From positions 9,905,293-9,969,292 of the forward strand of contig JAYGXS010000002.1 of NCBI GenBank assembly GCA_036362985.1: a stretch of DNA of 64,000 bases, written 5' to 3'. Both the position numbers and the translations under genes were made by a program. This document shows, piece after piece, positions 21,853 through 34,854 of this stretch (the stretch's first letter is position 1; every line of letters begins with the position of its first letter). Below the pieces are notes generated by a model, which saw only the letters and a list, made by a program, of their open reading frames with translations, had not been told where the DNA came from and searched no databases. This DNA comes from Ligula intestinalis (Eukaryota > Platyhelminthes > Cestoda > Diphyllobothriidea > Diphyllobothriidae).

Positions 21853-23475
21853 ATTTGTATACTGTGTCAGTAACATTAATAAATGGACAGATAAGCTGGC
21901 TAATGAATGGGCGTTGTACGATCTTCAAAACCTTATAATTATTAACTTTCTCGACCAAAAGGCATACTTTCTTCACGTAACGGAATATGAAGCGGACACA
22001 CCTTCCTACCAAATGAGGACAAGAAGGACTATCTTCGTAGATACGTTCTATAAAATATATTTTAGTTTAAAAGGACATCGCAAATCCGCGGAAAAGTGTA
22101 TCCTATTGAAGTTATCTTTTTTCTCTACAGATTTTAGATTTCACAGGCAGCAGCAGAGAACTTAATTCAAAAGCCTCCACCTGATGGAGCCGGCATCTCT
22201 CAGAATTATCGTGCACCATAATCAATATTATCAATTATTAATTCGAATCAGAACCACAATTCAGAATTTTGTTGACATTTTGTGCGATAGAAAATATTTC
22301 GTATCTACGGTGGATTATGTACAGGATACAGAATTGCCACTCCCGGCTCCAAGGCGAAATTCGAAGCTCGACATGGATCCTAGAAGGAGGTTAATCAGGT
22401 AAAAAGCACTCTCGCGTGCTTCTTAATGTAATTCCACGGAAGCCATATCATTGGCCTAGACACCAAGCGCTGGGATTCATTTTAATTTTCTGAGCTCTCA
22501 AGTTAAAGCTGTGGTCGTTCCAGTGCATATCGATTTGCGTGAAGTTTAAAAGAATAAGCTGGATGCGAGAAGTTGGAAACGAATAAAAATGCCCTTGTCC
22601 AGCCAATTCACATCACTTGCGATTATCTGCGATAGTCTTTTTTTCAACGGCAGCTTCAAGCAGTCTCCCAAATACGCCCACTTTTTCTGTTCGTTCACAA
22701 TAAAAACGGACTGTTTTTAGGTGAGTTGCATATTTAAGAGGAATTATACATTGATCGAGAGGAAGCTAGCGAATATAACGTTCAGGGTGTGACAGCAAAA
22801 GCTTTCTATAAAAATGTTTCCTATTTTGCCCTAGATACTGCTTACACATTTTTGCGGCAACACATGCTTGTGTTACCCACTAATACACAATCGGTAGGTA
22901 CGCGTGTGATAGACGAACGGTGGCAAGGCAGGTAAGCAGTTTAAAGGTAGGAAAGGAATGTTTGTGCCGAGGTTCCAGAATAATTGACTTTAAAAATTGT
23001 AGCCTTCTTTTGGTAAAGTTCCATTATTTTAAACTGGTGGGACACAACGTTGAAGGTATATCCCGGCTTTGTTTGGCTTTATCACAGAGTTGTAAGGTTC
23101 TTTTAACATCTTGCATACACATTGGCTGCTTTTCTCCGGTTCACATTACGGTGTTGTTAAATATTTATAAATTATCACTGGTACCGTTAGCTTCTTACTG
23201 CAGGATAACGCGTTGACAGGGAAAATATTCACAATGTCATTGTTCAAGGGAGCTAAACATTTAACACTTAATTGGAAAATATTGCATAACTGCCTATCCA
23301 GACGACTTACAATCCATCCCAACATTAACCCAAGGCCTAATCCTACCCACTGTTTTCGTTAGGGTTAGCCTTTATTGGCGAGGTAGAAAGGTTGCGCAGG
23401 GATTTGTTGCCCTGTTGAGAAAATGCAAATTGAATAAATAGGTGTGTTGACGTATCTTGAAAAAGTCATCGGACC
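21853..23475. other. No recognised feature
   Basis: Two moderate plus-strand frames (21914-22165, 22184-22402) lack domain or splice support. Confidence 0.45.
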
Positions 23476-23477
23476 CT

Positions 23478-23690
23478 TTTGAGAAAAACTCGGTGGCCTC
23501 AGTGGAATTAAAATCCATGAAAGCAAGGGGAATACTTGAGTACTGCAAATGGTCACACCGGCCTTGGGTCAAGTTACTAGCCCAGCTTCCTGCAACGTAT
23601 GGAATCCACCACTTCTGATGCAGTAAGCTGACTGCCCAAACAGGATTTTTTTAGCAATCAAACCAGGATCCACCATATGACTACTGGATG
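23478..23690 (-). repeat. SINE-A remnant
   Basis: The minus strand shows 'gggcagtcagcttactgc', 'ggtggattccata' and then a decayed head ('ccactgaggccaccgag'). The tRNA-like boxes are largely eroded. Confidence 0.55.
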
Positions 23691-25230
23691 ATCATGGGGG
23701 GACTATGTACGGTAAAGGAGCAAAAATTCAAATACGTTCCGCTGCAGATTCGCTTCATAATGCCACTCTAGCATCAAAATGGGCAGAAAGATTTACTGTA
23801 GAACGCATCCAAGAGGACTAACTTTATGCACAGATTATAGTAAATCAAAAACGCATGGAAACTGAGGTCTCTGTTCTGCAGAAGAGCTCATCAGACGTAT
23901 GCTTTCATACGAATTATTTACAAGGCCAATATTCGATTGAGTTAAATCAAAATTTTAGGCTAGCAAAATCTCATTTACTGAACGTTTTTATAAAATAGAG
24001 CCATTCTTTTTAATTTACTTCTTTTCAATTGTTTTTATTTTTAAGGTTTAGCACGCAACCATGTGTATTTGGAAATTCATTATCGAGCCCTTAACACTGC
24101 ACTGATAATTAGAATAGGAGAGTTGGGTGGGGTTTATAATTGTCTGACAACTTAAACTCGTCGTTATCAAATCTCATGCAAGATGTGGCCGGCATGTAGA
24201 GGTGACAGAAAGGGAAGAGGGGGAAGTGGAATTGTCTATGAGTGCTGGTCATGGATCGAGAACGCGGAACGATAATCATTGTCACATGCAAGGAAGAAAC
24301 AACTATCATTAGCGGGTGCATGTAAAATGCAATCGCCACCTGTGGTCAGCCTCGGCTACGGAAGGGAGAGTGTCTGTATTAGCGTCTTCTGACAGCACAG
24401 CACAACTCTAAATCGATCTAGTTTCACCTGTACTCAGCCAGGCCGATTTGTGTTCACGCATCCTCTGTTCCAGGTGCTTGGTTTTGGCCAATTTACCCTG
24501 CTCCACAGGAGCAGTTTTTGATACATACAACTCGCAAGCATAAATACTAGGGGATGCTTGTTTTGCGTATGATAGTCCTTTGGATAAATCAATACCGATT
24601 TTTGGAAAGAAAACTGATCAACTTAACTATGTTTTAAGGAGCTATAAAGTGTTCTTTTTATTGTCCTCTACACTATGATTGATTATTCATAATTTTCCAC
24701 AGCGTTACCGAAGAGTCTGGAGTTACATTGTCAAAGGATGAAATAATGGTGAAAGAACAAATTATTAAGCCCTTTCCTGCGCCACAATCAACACAGAACT
24801 GTGAATTCAATTTTTATTTTTTGATATTGGTACCGGTGAATGAAGGTCTCCGATCGGTTAGAGACGCCATATTCCATAAAGGTGCTAAGTTTGCTTTAAA
24901 AATGGCATGGCTTTTGGTTAGCAATGAGTTCTTGATGCAGGTGGTTAACCAGTTAACTTGGGATCCTTCATCGTTTTGCAGAAACCGCATGTTCGAGCAT
25001 GGCTGGCTGATAAGTGTCCTCATTTCTCTCATTTCTCATTTCTCTCGATAAAACTTCATAATTATTGGAGTTCTCGAATGACTTCTTTCCCTAGTTGACA
25101 AGAAAAGGCCCGTTCTGTCGTGTAGATGCTGGGTCCCGGTTGAGCGCTAATCTCCTCTGGTTGTAGATATTCTTGATATCATGCAAATAGAACTTAAAGT
25201 TGCGGTTCACCCTGAGTTTAATCTTACTCG
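23691..25230. other. No recognised feature
   Basis: A plus-strand frame at 24728-25051 (about 107 codons) has no domain or repeat match and was not accepted as a gene. Confidence 0.45.
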
Positions 25231-25234
25231 AGTC

Positions 25235-25500
25235 AGTTTACCCGCCTGCCTTACTGCAACGTATGGAATCTGCCAATTCTAAATATAGTGAGCTGACTGC
25301 CAACGCGATAAATCCAGAATCCACTAGACAGAATAAAGTTATGCGGGGGGCTATTTTGACAGATTTTAATACTTCGCTTTGAAAGCTTTGGTGGCCTCCG
25401 CCGAATTTGGACCCATGACAGCAGCCCAAAGACTTTAGTACAGCCAACGCTCTAGCCAATTGAGCCACGAGGCGCCACTTAGGCCGCCGACTTTTTTCAC
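25235..25500 (-). repeat. SINE-A copy
   Basis: The tRNA-like head is at about 25395-25480 on the minus strand (GGCTCAATTGGCTAGAGCGT). The family middle segment ('gcagtcagctcac', 'gattccatacgttgcag') follows at about 25250-25320. A ~60-bp unmatched stretch separates the two parts. Confidence 0.58.
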
Positions 25501-25689
25501 ATCTGGATCGGAGTAAAAACTGAAGTATCGATGACGATTGTTGATGGTCACAAATTATACTGCGTGTAGCCCGTATTTACAAGTTAAACCAAGGCGTGCT
25601 GTTCTTCTTCAAGCATATTTTTTATTCTATGTAAATGCTCGGGAAATATCTTCGGTTTCGTAAGCAGAAACATCGTGAAAGCCGACCAA

Positions 25690-26490
25690 CTGATAATCCC
25701 CAAATAAACGACTTCTTAAATGCAATAGTCTGAATGAAATCGTCTGCATCGTACAGTATTATAACGTGGCCGTCAATATCGAAGGTTAAGGAGGCCACCT
25801 TACTTTTAAATACTCATCTGAAAAAATATGGTATGTCCATTCCAGAGAAAACTGTAGTCCCGAATTCTAAAAGACCTTTTTCGGTATTTTGGTTTTACTC
25901 TGGCATCCAAACTCTCATTTGCTCTTCATATTGAAGGTTTTTTTATTAAAATCTGTAACCTTTTATATTATATGCGCCGTTTGCATTCATGTCGCACACC
26001 GCAAGCCCTAATCTGGCGATCTACAGATGCCTGCATTCTCCCCTCCTTTGCTCTCCAGTGTTTTTAGCTTTACTCACAAAAAGACCTGGCTATTTTTAGA
26101 CTATCTTTCGAATGCTCTCTTCACTTGTGGTGTTTTTTTGCCCTTTTGATCCGATATGATGATACAGCGACACTTTAAAACTATCAAGCAACTTGCTGCT
26201 CACATTCTTGATGATGCTGTTCATCCACTACGCACCCCGAATTCACGGCTGTAAAGTTTTCCCCTACTATGCGCTGAAGCTTCCGTCATATGTCTTGCTG
26301 CACCTCCGCATACCAGCACTATATATTCCCATTCCTAGCACGCTACCTAACGTGTGAAGAAACGGAAATTCACAAGTTGAAATCCGATCTGTCTCCATAA
26401 CAGATGTGGATATCGTGTAAACCTTTAACTTGGCGTATTTGATGACCTTTAACCTTACCTTACGCCTTGCTCTCCGTGAATGGAACAATT
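25690..26490 (+). pseudogene. LINE-X 3' part
   Basis: Pieces in shifting frames read ASKLSFALHIEGFFIKICNL, LYYMRRLHSCRTPQALIWRS, CTSAYQHYIFPFLARYLT and finally TLRLALREWNNF. These match 29.7-30.6 kb segment by segment. This is the C-terminal RT and downstream part of a non-LTR retrotransposon. Many stops and frameshifts show an old copy. Confidence 0.66.
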
Positions 26491-27139
26491 TTTGACTGAA
26501 AAATGAGGAAATTACCTTTAAAAGAAAGCATATTTCTCTCTATCTCGTAATAAAAATATAATCCTGTTAGCAGACAATGTAAATCATATCTGCCGCAAAC
26601 CCAAGCTATTGCAGTAGATAAGCAAAAAACAGTAGTGGCTTCTAAATTGACTGAGACCAGTCCTGTTATAGTTGTCCGCTTGAAGTCAAAGAAGGGTCAC
26701 TGGGGGGAGCAGTGAAGTCCACTTGCCGACCAGGAGCATAAATCATTTGTTTGCCCCCCATGTTCGCAGGCTTTTAAGCGCTTTTTCGTGTTTTGTTTTC
26801 CATCCGCTTTCTGGGCGGTCTTTACAACTTTCTCTGTACGCTCTAGGGGCACTGAGCAGATAATTTATATATTTCGCTCTCTCTCTTGCTCTGTTTCCTC
26901 GGTGCGCACACTATCATCTGTAGGGGAAAAATTAGGTCACGTGTTCCCTTGGTTCCGTCAGTGCTGGCCAATGCGACACACATAAATAGCAAGCAGGGAG
27001 GTATCGGTAAGATTGGGACGTTAGCAGAGTGGTACAACTGCTACAATCCCTAAAATGTTTGGAATACACGTGACAATAAAACCACTTTACAGATCACCAT
27101 AGCACAGATTTCATTTTCGTTTTTGATAGTTCGCAAAGT
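26491..27139. other. No recognised feature
   Basis: No domain or repeat match found. Confidence 0.42.
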
Positions 27140-27405
27140 CCTAGCGGCTAGCAGTCTTGCATAGATAGCATTGCAGGCAAAGACAGGGGAGACTGGAATG
27201 GCCATTTCTGGCATATAAGTCGTCGTCAGGCAGTCCTACCCAGCTCCGAGGTAGGCCTCACCCGAGGCCTGAACTCGTGACCATTCCGATCAGAGTCTTA
27301 CGCCCTAACCATTGAGTCACGAGCTCGTTGTCTTACCGATGTAAGATCGAGAGATATCGGCACTCTTTGATAAATGTTAACCGGTCGCCAACGGAACTCA
27401 CTTGT
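27140..27405 (-). repeat. SINE-B copy
   Basis: The minus strand has the tRNA-like head (GTGACTCAATGGTTAGGGCG; ACGAGTTCAGGCC) followed by 'tgcctgacgacgac', 'ccagaaatggccattcc' and 'cctgtctttgcc'. It is paired with the plus-strand body that follows. Confidence 0.65.
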
Positions 27406-27409
27406 CCTT

Positions 27410-27605
27410 TGCTTCATTAGGTCTCAGTTTTAGGGCCCTGACAGTAGTCGTAGTTGCTAATAGTCTCAGACAGACAGGCAAAGACAAGGAAGATTTGCTG
27501 ACGACGGCTTCTAAGCCGGAAACGCTCAGTCCAGTCTCCTTTGTCTTCGCCGGAAATACTATCTGCCTACAATCACTGGTCTCTAAGACTGCTGTCACTG
27601 CCTGA
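27410..27605 (+). repeat. SINE-B body
   Basis: The plus strand has 'gctgacgacggcttctaag', 'cagtccagtctcctttgt', 'cttcgccggaaatactat' and 'ctgcctacaatcac'. It lies in inverted orientation to the preceding copy. Confidence 0.58.
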
Positions 27606-29690
27606 GAAATGAGTTCACACCGTACAGTTATCCCGCTAGAATTAGCAGCCTTCAGCAAGAGTGTTCACACGAAGTTCGGCAGCGGGCCTGGAATGTTGGT
27701 TCCAAAGGATCGCAGACAAAGATTTTACTTCGGTTTGAAACTTGGAAACTTAACAACTGGACACATCCTTCATCTGCCTTAAGATGTACGTATGTTAAAG
27801 GAAGCCTAAATGTATTGTATGATTTACTTATAGATCGGTTTCATGTATGGCCATATGCCTTTATCGCATCAAAGATTTAAACCTTCGATTTCACGTCCCA
27901 AAACTTAGATGACACTTCGTATACCATGTTTAGACGTGATTTTAAACTTTATTTCTTCCTCTCTTGGACTTCCTTGTTCATACAGGTGCTCATTTGGTTG
28001 CAATCAGCATTAGGGTATGAATTTTGCGAGGGAACAATAAAGAAAAAGTCTGATTTTAAGTCAGATATAGGTTGTAAAATTTCCAATCAGGGAGTTCAGA
28101 AAAGCAGATGGCGAGCTTTCGATGAATGCTCATCGGGCCAGTACATTTTTATGGAAAGGGGTACAAAATAAAACATGCGGTCAATGTAAGTGCAAGTAGA
28201 GATTTAACTCGCCGGAACATGTTGGCGCACCAAGTGTATGTATGTGGTCAATAACGTCTTACCTTTGAGTAGAGGGTTGTACTGTGCTCACCATACTTTT
28301 TGGCTAAATGTTAAGTTCGAGTTCAAACCATACAATTTCAAACAGGTGTTTGTAATAAACCCTAATGGCAGGTATAACCATTGCCTTTTCTTTTTACTTC
28401 AGTTTCTCGCTATATATAATTAGGCTTTACAGAGTACTTTATTGCTTACCCATTACTTTTAAGAAAAGTCTTTCTCATGTGCGTTATTGATTTTATGCAA
28501 GACACAGTTTCAACGTTTGAAAGTTGTGTTCACATAACATGTAAGTGTGCACCTAGAGACTTGCAAAATTGCAAATATATGGTAGTAACTATACCACCTA
28601 CAAGGCTGGGTGCATTGAAGTACATGAAAACATAAACCTACTGTGACTTTACTCCGATTATACTCGAACCGGTTACCGTTTCCAGCAATGAACTATCATA
28701 CATTTGGATAAATGTGGCTAAAAAGGAGTGGTGCTCTTATAACTTTATTTCTTTCGCATATCCTTCTGCGATATCGGTTTATTTCCTTTCCCAAGGGGGA
28801 CTAGCCTAATTCTGTGACCTTGTGCGATAGCAATCCATGGCTTTTCTGCGGTACTTCTGACAAAAAATACAAGATTGTCAAGTCTTTAATCCCGCAACGT
28901 GTAAAACTATTGCAACACATGACAGCATTTCTTGAAGCAGTTGGTTCCTGTTCGCTGTATTCCGAGCTCTGAACATTATCCCTTCGTAACTCGTTGGCCG
29001 CGCAACTATAAGTAAATTTCCTCTCGACGCCCTCTTAGAGAGAAAATATTCCTTTACCGAATAGGTGCTGTGTGTGTGAAATTGTGATAGCCTTAAATTC
29101 CTGCATTTAATCTGAATGTTAAAGTCACGTGCAGTTATTCTCCATCGCCTGCAGCTAAAATAATCTTCTTCCGCAGATAGCTCATGTTCTGGGATTTTTC
29201 AGGCACACCCAACCTCCAATGAATTAGATGCGTAAAGTCCACACGCACACATATTGGAAAGAAGCGTTAACACAAAAAGCTTCTGCTATACACAGGGAAG
29301 CACCTTAATGACGGATTTCCCTGTGATGATGACAGGGGTTCCTCGTGTGTTTACTCTGCGGAGTGACAAAACTGCCTCCAGTTTTCATTTTGCCCACCCA
29401 GTGGCTGCAACGTCAGAAGGAGCCAGGCTTTGACAAGTTGTCAGCGACAATCGACAACATATGATGTGTTACTGATCACTACAGCAGGGGAGGGGGAACG
29501 GCGTCAGAAAATGAGTGAATTGTGACACTCCGAATATCCCACCGGGCACGTGCACGTCTGGGTTTCTGTGGAAATTACTTGCTACTTATAATTTGGTGAT
29601 GATTGGGTTTTTGCCAGCAGCTAGTCCTTAAAAAAAACATACCTATCTGCTTCGTTTGGGTGGACTTAATTTGATCTCCCCCCCCCCTGC
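27606..29690. other. No recognised feature
   Basis: An 81-codon frame at 27926-28171 has a hydrophobic N-terminus (LYFFLSWTSLFIQVLIWLQS) but no splice context or homology visible. The rest is featureless by eye. Confidence 0.45.
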
Positions 29691-29694
29691 CAAC

Positions 29695-30590
29695 CGGTGA
29701 ACTTCTCCAAGGGTCTATATTATTCCGTCACCTATTCTCCTTCCACGCTGACGATCTACGATCGGCAAATGAATGTTCGTGCTTTAAATATGCTGATTAT
29801 ATGTTTGTTAGACATCCTCTCAAGAGGCAGATACATCTCTAAGTACGGAAAGATGGTCCAGACCATATCTCGGTATGGTCGTCAGAAAATGGCCTTCTAC
29901 TAAACGACCAGAAGTCAGTCCAGTATATTTTTCGACTGCGACTCCCTCCCAATCCTGGAATCATTGCCATTCTGCCCAACGAGGTACCCTCTTTCCGGTA
30001 TCTTAGTGTTACGCTGGCATCTCACCTTTCATTTACTCTTCATGTTGAAGGCCTTTTTATTAAAATCCGTGAACTTTTATACCATATCCACCGTTTGCGT
30101 TCATATCGTGCACCACGAGCCCTTATCTGTTCATTGATAAATACTTGCATTCTCTCTATCATTTTTAACGCTCTCCAGTTATTTATCCAGCTTTACTTAA
30201 GAAAAGACCTGGCCATTTTTCAACGTATCCGCCGAATACTCTCTTTAGCTGCTGGTTTTTTTAAGCTGACACTTTAAAACGGTCAAGCAAGTTGCTGACC
30301 GCATTTTTGGTGATGTCACTCACCCACTCCACTCTGCGAAGTCCTCCCATACAATGCGCCGAGGCTTCAATGATATGTTTTGCGGTACATCGGCATATCA
30401 GCACTCTGTACTCGCATTCCTAGCACGCTACCTCACGTGAGAAGAAACGAAAATGCAGAGGTTGAAAGCCAACTTGTCTCCATAGCAGATGTGGATATCT
30501 TGTAAAATTGTAAACTTTGAGTATTCTATTATTTTTTACCTTACCTTACCCCTTGCTCTCCGTGAATGGGGCCACTTTTGCTGAAAATTT
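29695..30590 (+). pseudogene. LINE-X RT and 3' part, longest copy
   Basis: In shifting frames: an ADD-motif region (LKYADYMFV-like), ENGLLLNDQKSVQYIFSTA, YLSVTLASHLSFTLHVEGLF, IKIRELLYHIHRLRSYRAPR, ALICSLINTCILSIIFNALQ, LRKDLAIFQRIRRILSLAAG, then AYQHSVLAFLARYLT and LPLALREWGHF. It is the best template of this LINE in the window, but a central single-base slip and several stops kill it. It lies in the same orientation as the 25.7 kb copy. Confidence 0.7.
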
Positions 30591-30654
30591 TGGATATTTA
30601 CCTTCGATATAAGGCACATTTCTCTCTATCACCCTTCACTTTGCACGTTCCCTG

Positions 30655-32300
30655 ACATGCCTACGCCAGGTTTTACTGTTAGCGTCAGTGTTCATCTTGG
30701 GGTTAGAGCGTCGAGAGTTAGGACTAGGCATTAGACATCATGTTAAGTTAAGGACTTTGGGTGAACAACGTTGCCAAACTTCATTAAATCTTTACTCGCG
30801 ACCATCGGGTGTTGGATTTAGCGTATAGGATTCACCCCTGCTCTTTCAAGGTCATTTGACACCACAGGTTGCGATCAGTCCAACTGGAATATATAATTAA
30901 TGCCCTTGGTTGTAGTTATTTGCCAATCGTGTACAGCTCCTATGTTCTAGAAGTTCAAGTTGTCTGTTTACGCGAAAAAATGGAAATGTAATTTCAGGAG
31001 ATGAAATGGTGAACGCAGGTTTGTTTTCGATAATTCCCATCAGACCTTTAGATTTATATGGTAATTAAGTTACTAAACTATGCGGGTTGGTAGAAAAAAT
31101 AGAACGGTTGTCAGGGCAGGGGAAGTGGGGGGAGGAAAAGGGGTCGAAATCTGATCGCAAGAGCCGGCATTTGTCCAAAAGAGTACGAGAAAAAATTCCA
31201 GCATAGTTAGGGAAGGGTCCACTAAAGGGTGTAAACAGTTCCCTTCTAACGCATCTGGTACACTCAGACCATCGGGTGGATACCAAAGAGGCCTTCCAAG
31301 TGATCTGCAAGGTACCCTCAAGCTATTCAAAATTTCTTGAATAGCGTCTGTTTGCTACGGCAGAAGCGGCCGCCATCAGGCTACGCCGACCGGTCCTGCG
31401 CGCCCAAAAGAACTTCGTCGCGGCGCCACAGTTACCATGGTCCAAAGCCGCTACTCCAACAGCCAGCAGCTTAGCACCTCAGTACCAGTTCCCCCTAACG
31501 CTGATCAGATTTTTGGCCCCCGCCCCGACTCCCCCTGCCCTGACAACCGTCCTATTTTTCTACCAACCCGCATAGTTTATTTACTTAATAACCATATAAA
31601 TCTAAAGGCATGATGGGAATTATCGAAACAAAACGTATGTTCACCAATTCATCTTCTGAAACTGTCAATGCGAATTTTCGCAAATTTAAGTAAATGTATT
31701 TTTTTTCTCCTTTTGCCTACCGGGAACAGCTACCCACTAGTTTCGCTCATCCCGCTTATAACATACTAAATACTACCTTTTCCAAGTTACAGGAGGATTT
31801 GGCTCATCCCCCCACCCTTTCTCAAGGGACCCACATAAACAGATGGGTACTAACCGAAGCAAATATCCTGAATATCGTTTAACTTTTCACGAAGACAAAG
31901 CCCATGAGCGCAAGCTTTCGATTTTTCATTATCAGGGCGTATAATTATAATGGATAGAGCCTTTGGGAAACCTGCCGAGAACCAGTTAGAAGGTAAACAT
32001 TTAAAGAGCGATGGCAGGCCGTATAATTTATGTAAACAAGTGGCAATATCACACAAACTGATCGAAGTAAAAGGAAGTAAATTTCGTTGTCATCTCGAGA
32101 CCATGACAACAAGGGCGACTGAATAGATGTGGACGAGATTCCCTGTTAATATCAACCCAACGAAAGCGCAGGTTACTTTTCCAATGGTCTTAAGTGGAGC
32201 GTTGATAAGTTCAATAAATTGACTTGCAGTAAATAATTGATTAACATGCTAACATATGGTTGAACAATTCTGCTTTCTGTATAAAAAAATCAAAAAGTTT
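30655..32300 (+). repeat. Two-copy duplication R5, copy 1 (with foldback insertion)
   Basis: Segments 30655-30965 and 31690-32300 align in order with 32400-33830. Shared blocks are 'gttgccaaacttcattaaat', 'caccacaggttg', 'aatatataattaatg', 'gaacagctaccca', 'gagcctttgggaaa' and 'aaattgacttgca'. Between the two segments sits the inverted-repeat element at 30965-31690, which copy 2 lacks. Confidence 0.68.
30965..31690. mobile_element. Foldback element inserted in R5 copy 1
   Basis: Arms of about 190-200 bp (30965-31164 and 31500-31690) are inverted copies. Both contain 'actatgcgggttggtag' and 'cggttgtcagggcag' or their complements. The ~335-bp centre is unmatched. By eye the arms are about 85-90% alike in the inner part. 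There is no coding capacity, so it looks like a non-autonomous DNA element. Confidence 0.62.
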
Positions 32301-32399
32301 CGGTCCACAGGTTTAGGCCGAGAACCTTATAAATTTGGATGAAAGACTTAATATCAATTAAGCTAGGTGCTTTATGTTCTCATTGGGAACTACCTCGCC

Positions 32400-33830
32400 T
32401 CCAACAGGTTTAAACTTTTGGGTAAGCGTTCAGCTTAGGATGATAGGTTCGGGAGTTAAGAATAGGCTTTACGTTAATTTTAAGTTTGGGAGGTTAGGCT
32501 AACGACGTTGTCAAACTTCATTAAATCCTCAGTCGCGGCTATCAGGAGTCGCATTTAGGGTGAAGTATTAACACACACCTTTTCCTTTGCGGTCAGTTGT
32601 CACCACAGGTTGACATCAGTTCGACTGAAATATATAATTAATGTCCTTGGTTGCACTCACTCGCCCCTTTTTTCCAGTTCCTAAATTCTAGACGTTCAAA
32701 TAACGTGTTTGCATAAACAAAAGCGCCTTATTCGTGTATTCAAACCAGCTAATGGCGGAAATTTACGTTTTTCTACGTTTAACTACCGAAAACAGCTACC
32801 CAACCGTTTCCTTCACTCCACTTAAAGCGTACCAATTACCACTATTTCAGTATTACAGGAGTACCTGCCCCTACCCCTTTTTCTCAATAGTCCACATAAA
32901 CTGATGGTTATTAACCGAACAACCTTTCTTTTTACTATTGATGATGGCAAAGCTTGTAAGTACACGGTCTCGATTATTCATTATCAGGTCTAGTTAATAC
33001 TGTGTAGATATATGTGCACGACAAACAACCTCGTAAGTATCGGAGAAATCGCCATGAGCAGAACCTTTGGGAAAGCTGCCAAGAACCATTTGGAATCTGC
33101 AATTTATATTTATTAGCGTCAAAACGACACTATCAATACAAAATTAGTTTCGTTAAAAAATCCGAAAGCGAATTGGAAAATGTGCGCAGATAAACGTACA
33201 AATTTGTAATAATGTCAGCAGAAATTGTCCTTCATTTTGCAATTAATGATAAACTTAAAAATATAGGCAGTTGAAAAAACTCGTACAGTAAAAATGGAGG
33301 CAGAGTTCAACGATCTTCCATTTTCAAAAAGCGTGTAAGAGAATAAAACAGCCAACGAAATGGTAGCAGTTTAGACTGAGTACGTTAACGTGGCTTCGTT
33401 TGATTGAGTGGTGGTTAATGCAGACATCTAGGTTCTCGGGGGACACGAGGCAGAGGAAAATAGGTTCAAGAGGATTTCCTAAATTCTCGGTGGTGCCTTC
33501 TCAGATGATGAGGAGAAGGTACGCATTTGAAGCGTGACGATGGGCAGCATAACCTACGCTAAAACCTGGCAATATCAGGAAAACTGACCGAATAAAAACG
33601 AAGTAAGTTTCGCTGTTATCTTGAGACCGGGACTACAAGGCAGACCGAAGAGGTATGGACAAAAGTTCTTCCTATTATTATGTCAGTGAAAGTGCAGTCT
33701 TATTTTCCAATAGTCTGATTTGAAGCGTTCATAATTACACAAAATTGACTTGCACTTAATCGTTGCTTCAACCACTAACCTTAGACCACAAATTTTGTTT
33801 TTTTTCTCAAAATCCAAGCAGATGCCAAAA
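32400..33830 (+). repeat. Two-copy duplication R5, copy 2 (with its own insertion)
   Basis: This copy aligns with copy 1 but contains about 420 bp (near 33110-33530) absent from copy 1, and lacks the foldback. The end of the unit ('aaattgacttgcacttaat') meets copy 1 near 32215-32245. No reading frame is conserved between the copies. Confidence 0.65.
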
Positions 33831-33854
33831 AACTTTTGATATTAGAGGAAATAC

Positions 33855-34235
33855 CTAACTTAAAGATGGCAAAACAGCAATATTAACTTGATCCATGACA
33901 TTTTGGGAGAGCTTTTCATTTACTGCCTCTCATTGCGTTGTAAGAATAAGGCATGAGTAAATACGAAGTTTAATTGGTACAGAAAGGTCATAGGGTACGG
34001 TCACTAAGGATAAATAGTAAAGTGAGTGACTTAAAACAATGTGGAAGGAAAAACAGGAAAAAAGGCATTCAGGCAAAAAAGTGCACACGGGACTGTATAA
34101 ATCAGGGAGCCGGATGTTACCAATGCAAAGCTAGGTTGATCACAGGCTCCAACTGTTTACATAAGTCAGGTTTTGACCGCTGTATAAAGGCTGCCTCCAG
34201 GTAGCCCAAGGTGCGAGTTTTTCGTGACCAAACAA
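33855..34235 (+). mobile_element. Solo PLE family 3 terminus
   Basis: It matches 46690-47040 in order: 'attttgggagagc', 'gaattggtacagaaaggt'-type sequence, 'ggtcactaagg', 'agccggatgttaccaa' and 'aaagctaggttgatcaca'. At 46-49 kb these sequences flank a PLE GIY-YIG region, so this is a solo or truncated terminus of that family. Confidence 0.6.
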
Positions 34236-34854
34236 GTACTCCAAAATGTCATGGATTCAATAAACCTAGCTGATTTGCCAACTTTAAATTCGTACCTGGG
34301 TAAACTTGCCTTAAATTTAAAATACTAATATCAAAGGAGTCGAAGAAAGCCGCACGCTTCATGTTTTCACTCGATAATTCTTGCTGGTAGTGCCTTGGAA
34401 CAAAGCCATCAGGAATCGTATGTAGAGCCCATCCGGAAAATTTAAAGAGCAGCATGAAAATATAAAGGTATGCATCATAAAGTTCGATACGTGTTCTGGT
34501 TTTGTACCAATACACAAACCTGACCTTCTACTGCAGTTGAAACTTAACGTGCAGTTCTCTTCACTCAAATGCAAAGTGGCCAGTGGAAGCACTAAAACTG
34601 ATTGAGGGCAAGGTGATACCACTCAGATTATCCAACTATTGGATCAAATGAATCCAAGCAAAGCTGCACATATATGCAAAGACAATATTAAATCCGGACC
34701 TCTCAACTTTCCAAGAAAAGTATTGGTTGTTAGCCTAGTAGCGCGCCTTCTTCGCCGCACAGTTGATGCTGAACTAACAAGTAGGAGTCTTTGACAGATT
34801 TGAAAAATGCATATGACCCAATAGTGAAGATCTCGGTGGCGTGATTAAATGCAC
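34236..34854. other. No recognised feature
   Basis: Two overlapping minus-strand frames (34249-34622) have no motif support. Confidence 0.42.

Noticed and set aside
27926..28171. 81-codon frame with a hydrophobic N-terminus as a small secreted protein
   Set aside because: No splice signals, homology or polyadenylation signal; hydrophobic stretches are common by chance in AT-rich DNA.
33974..34204. 76-codon Cys-rich frame as a gene
   Set aside because: It falls inside a PLE family 3 terminus matched at 46.8-47.0 kb, where the frame is not conserved.
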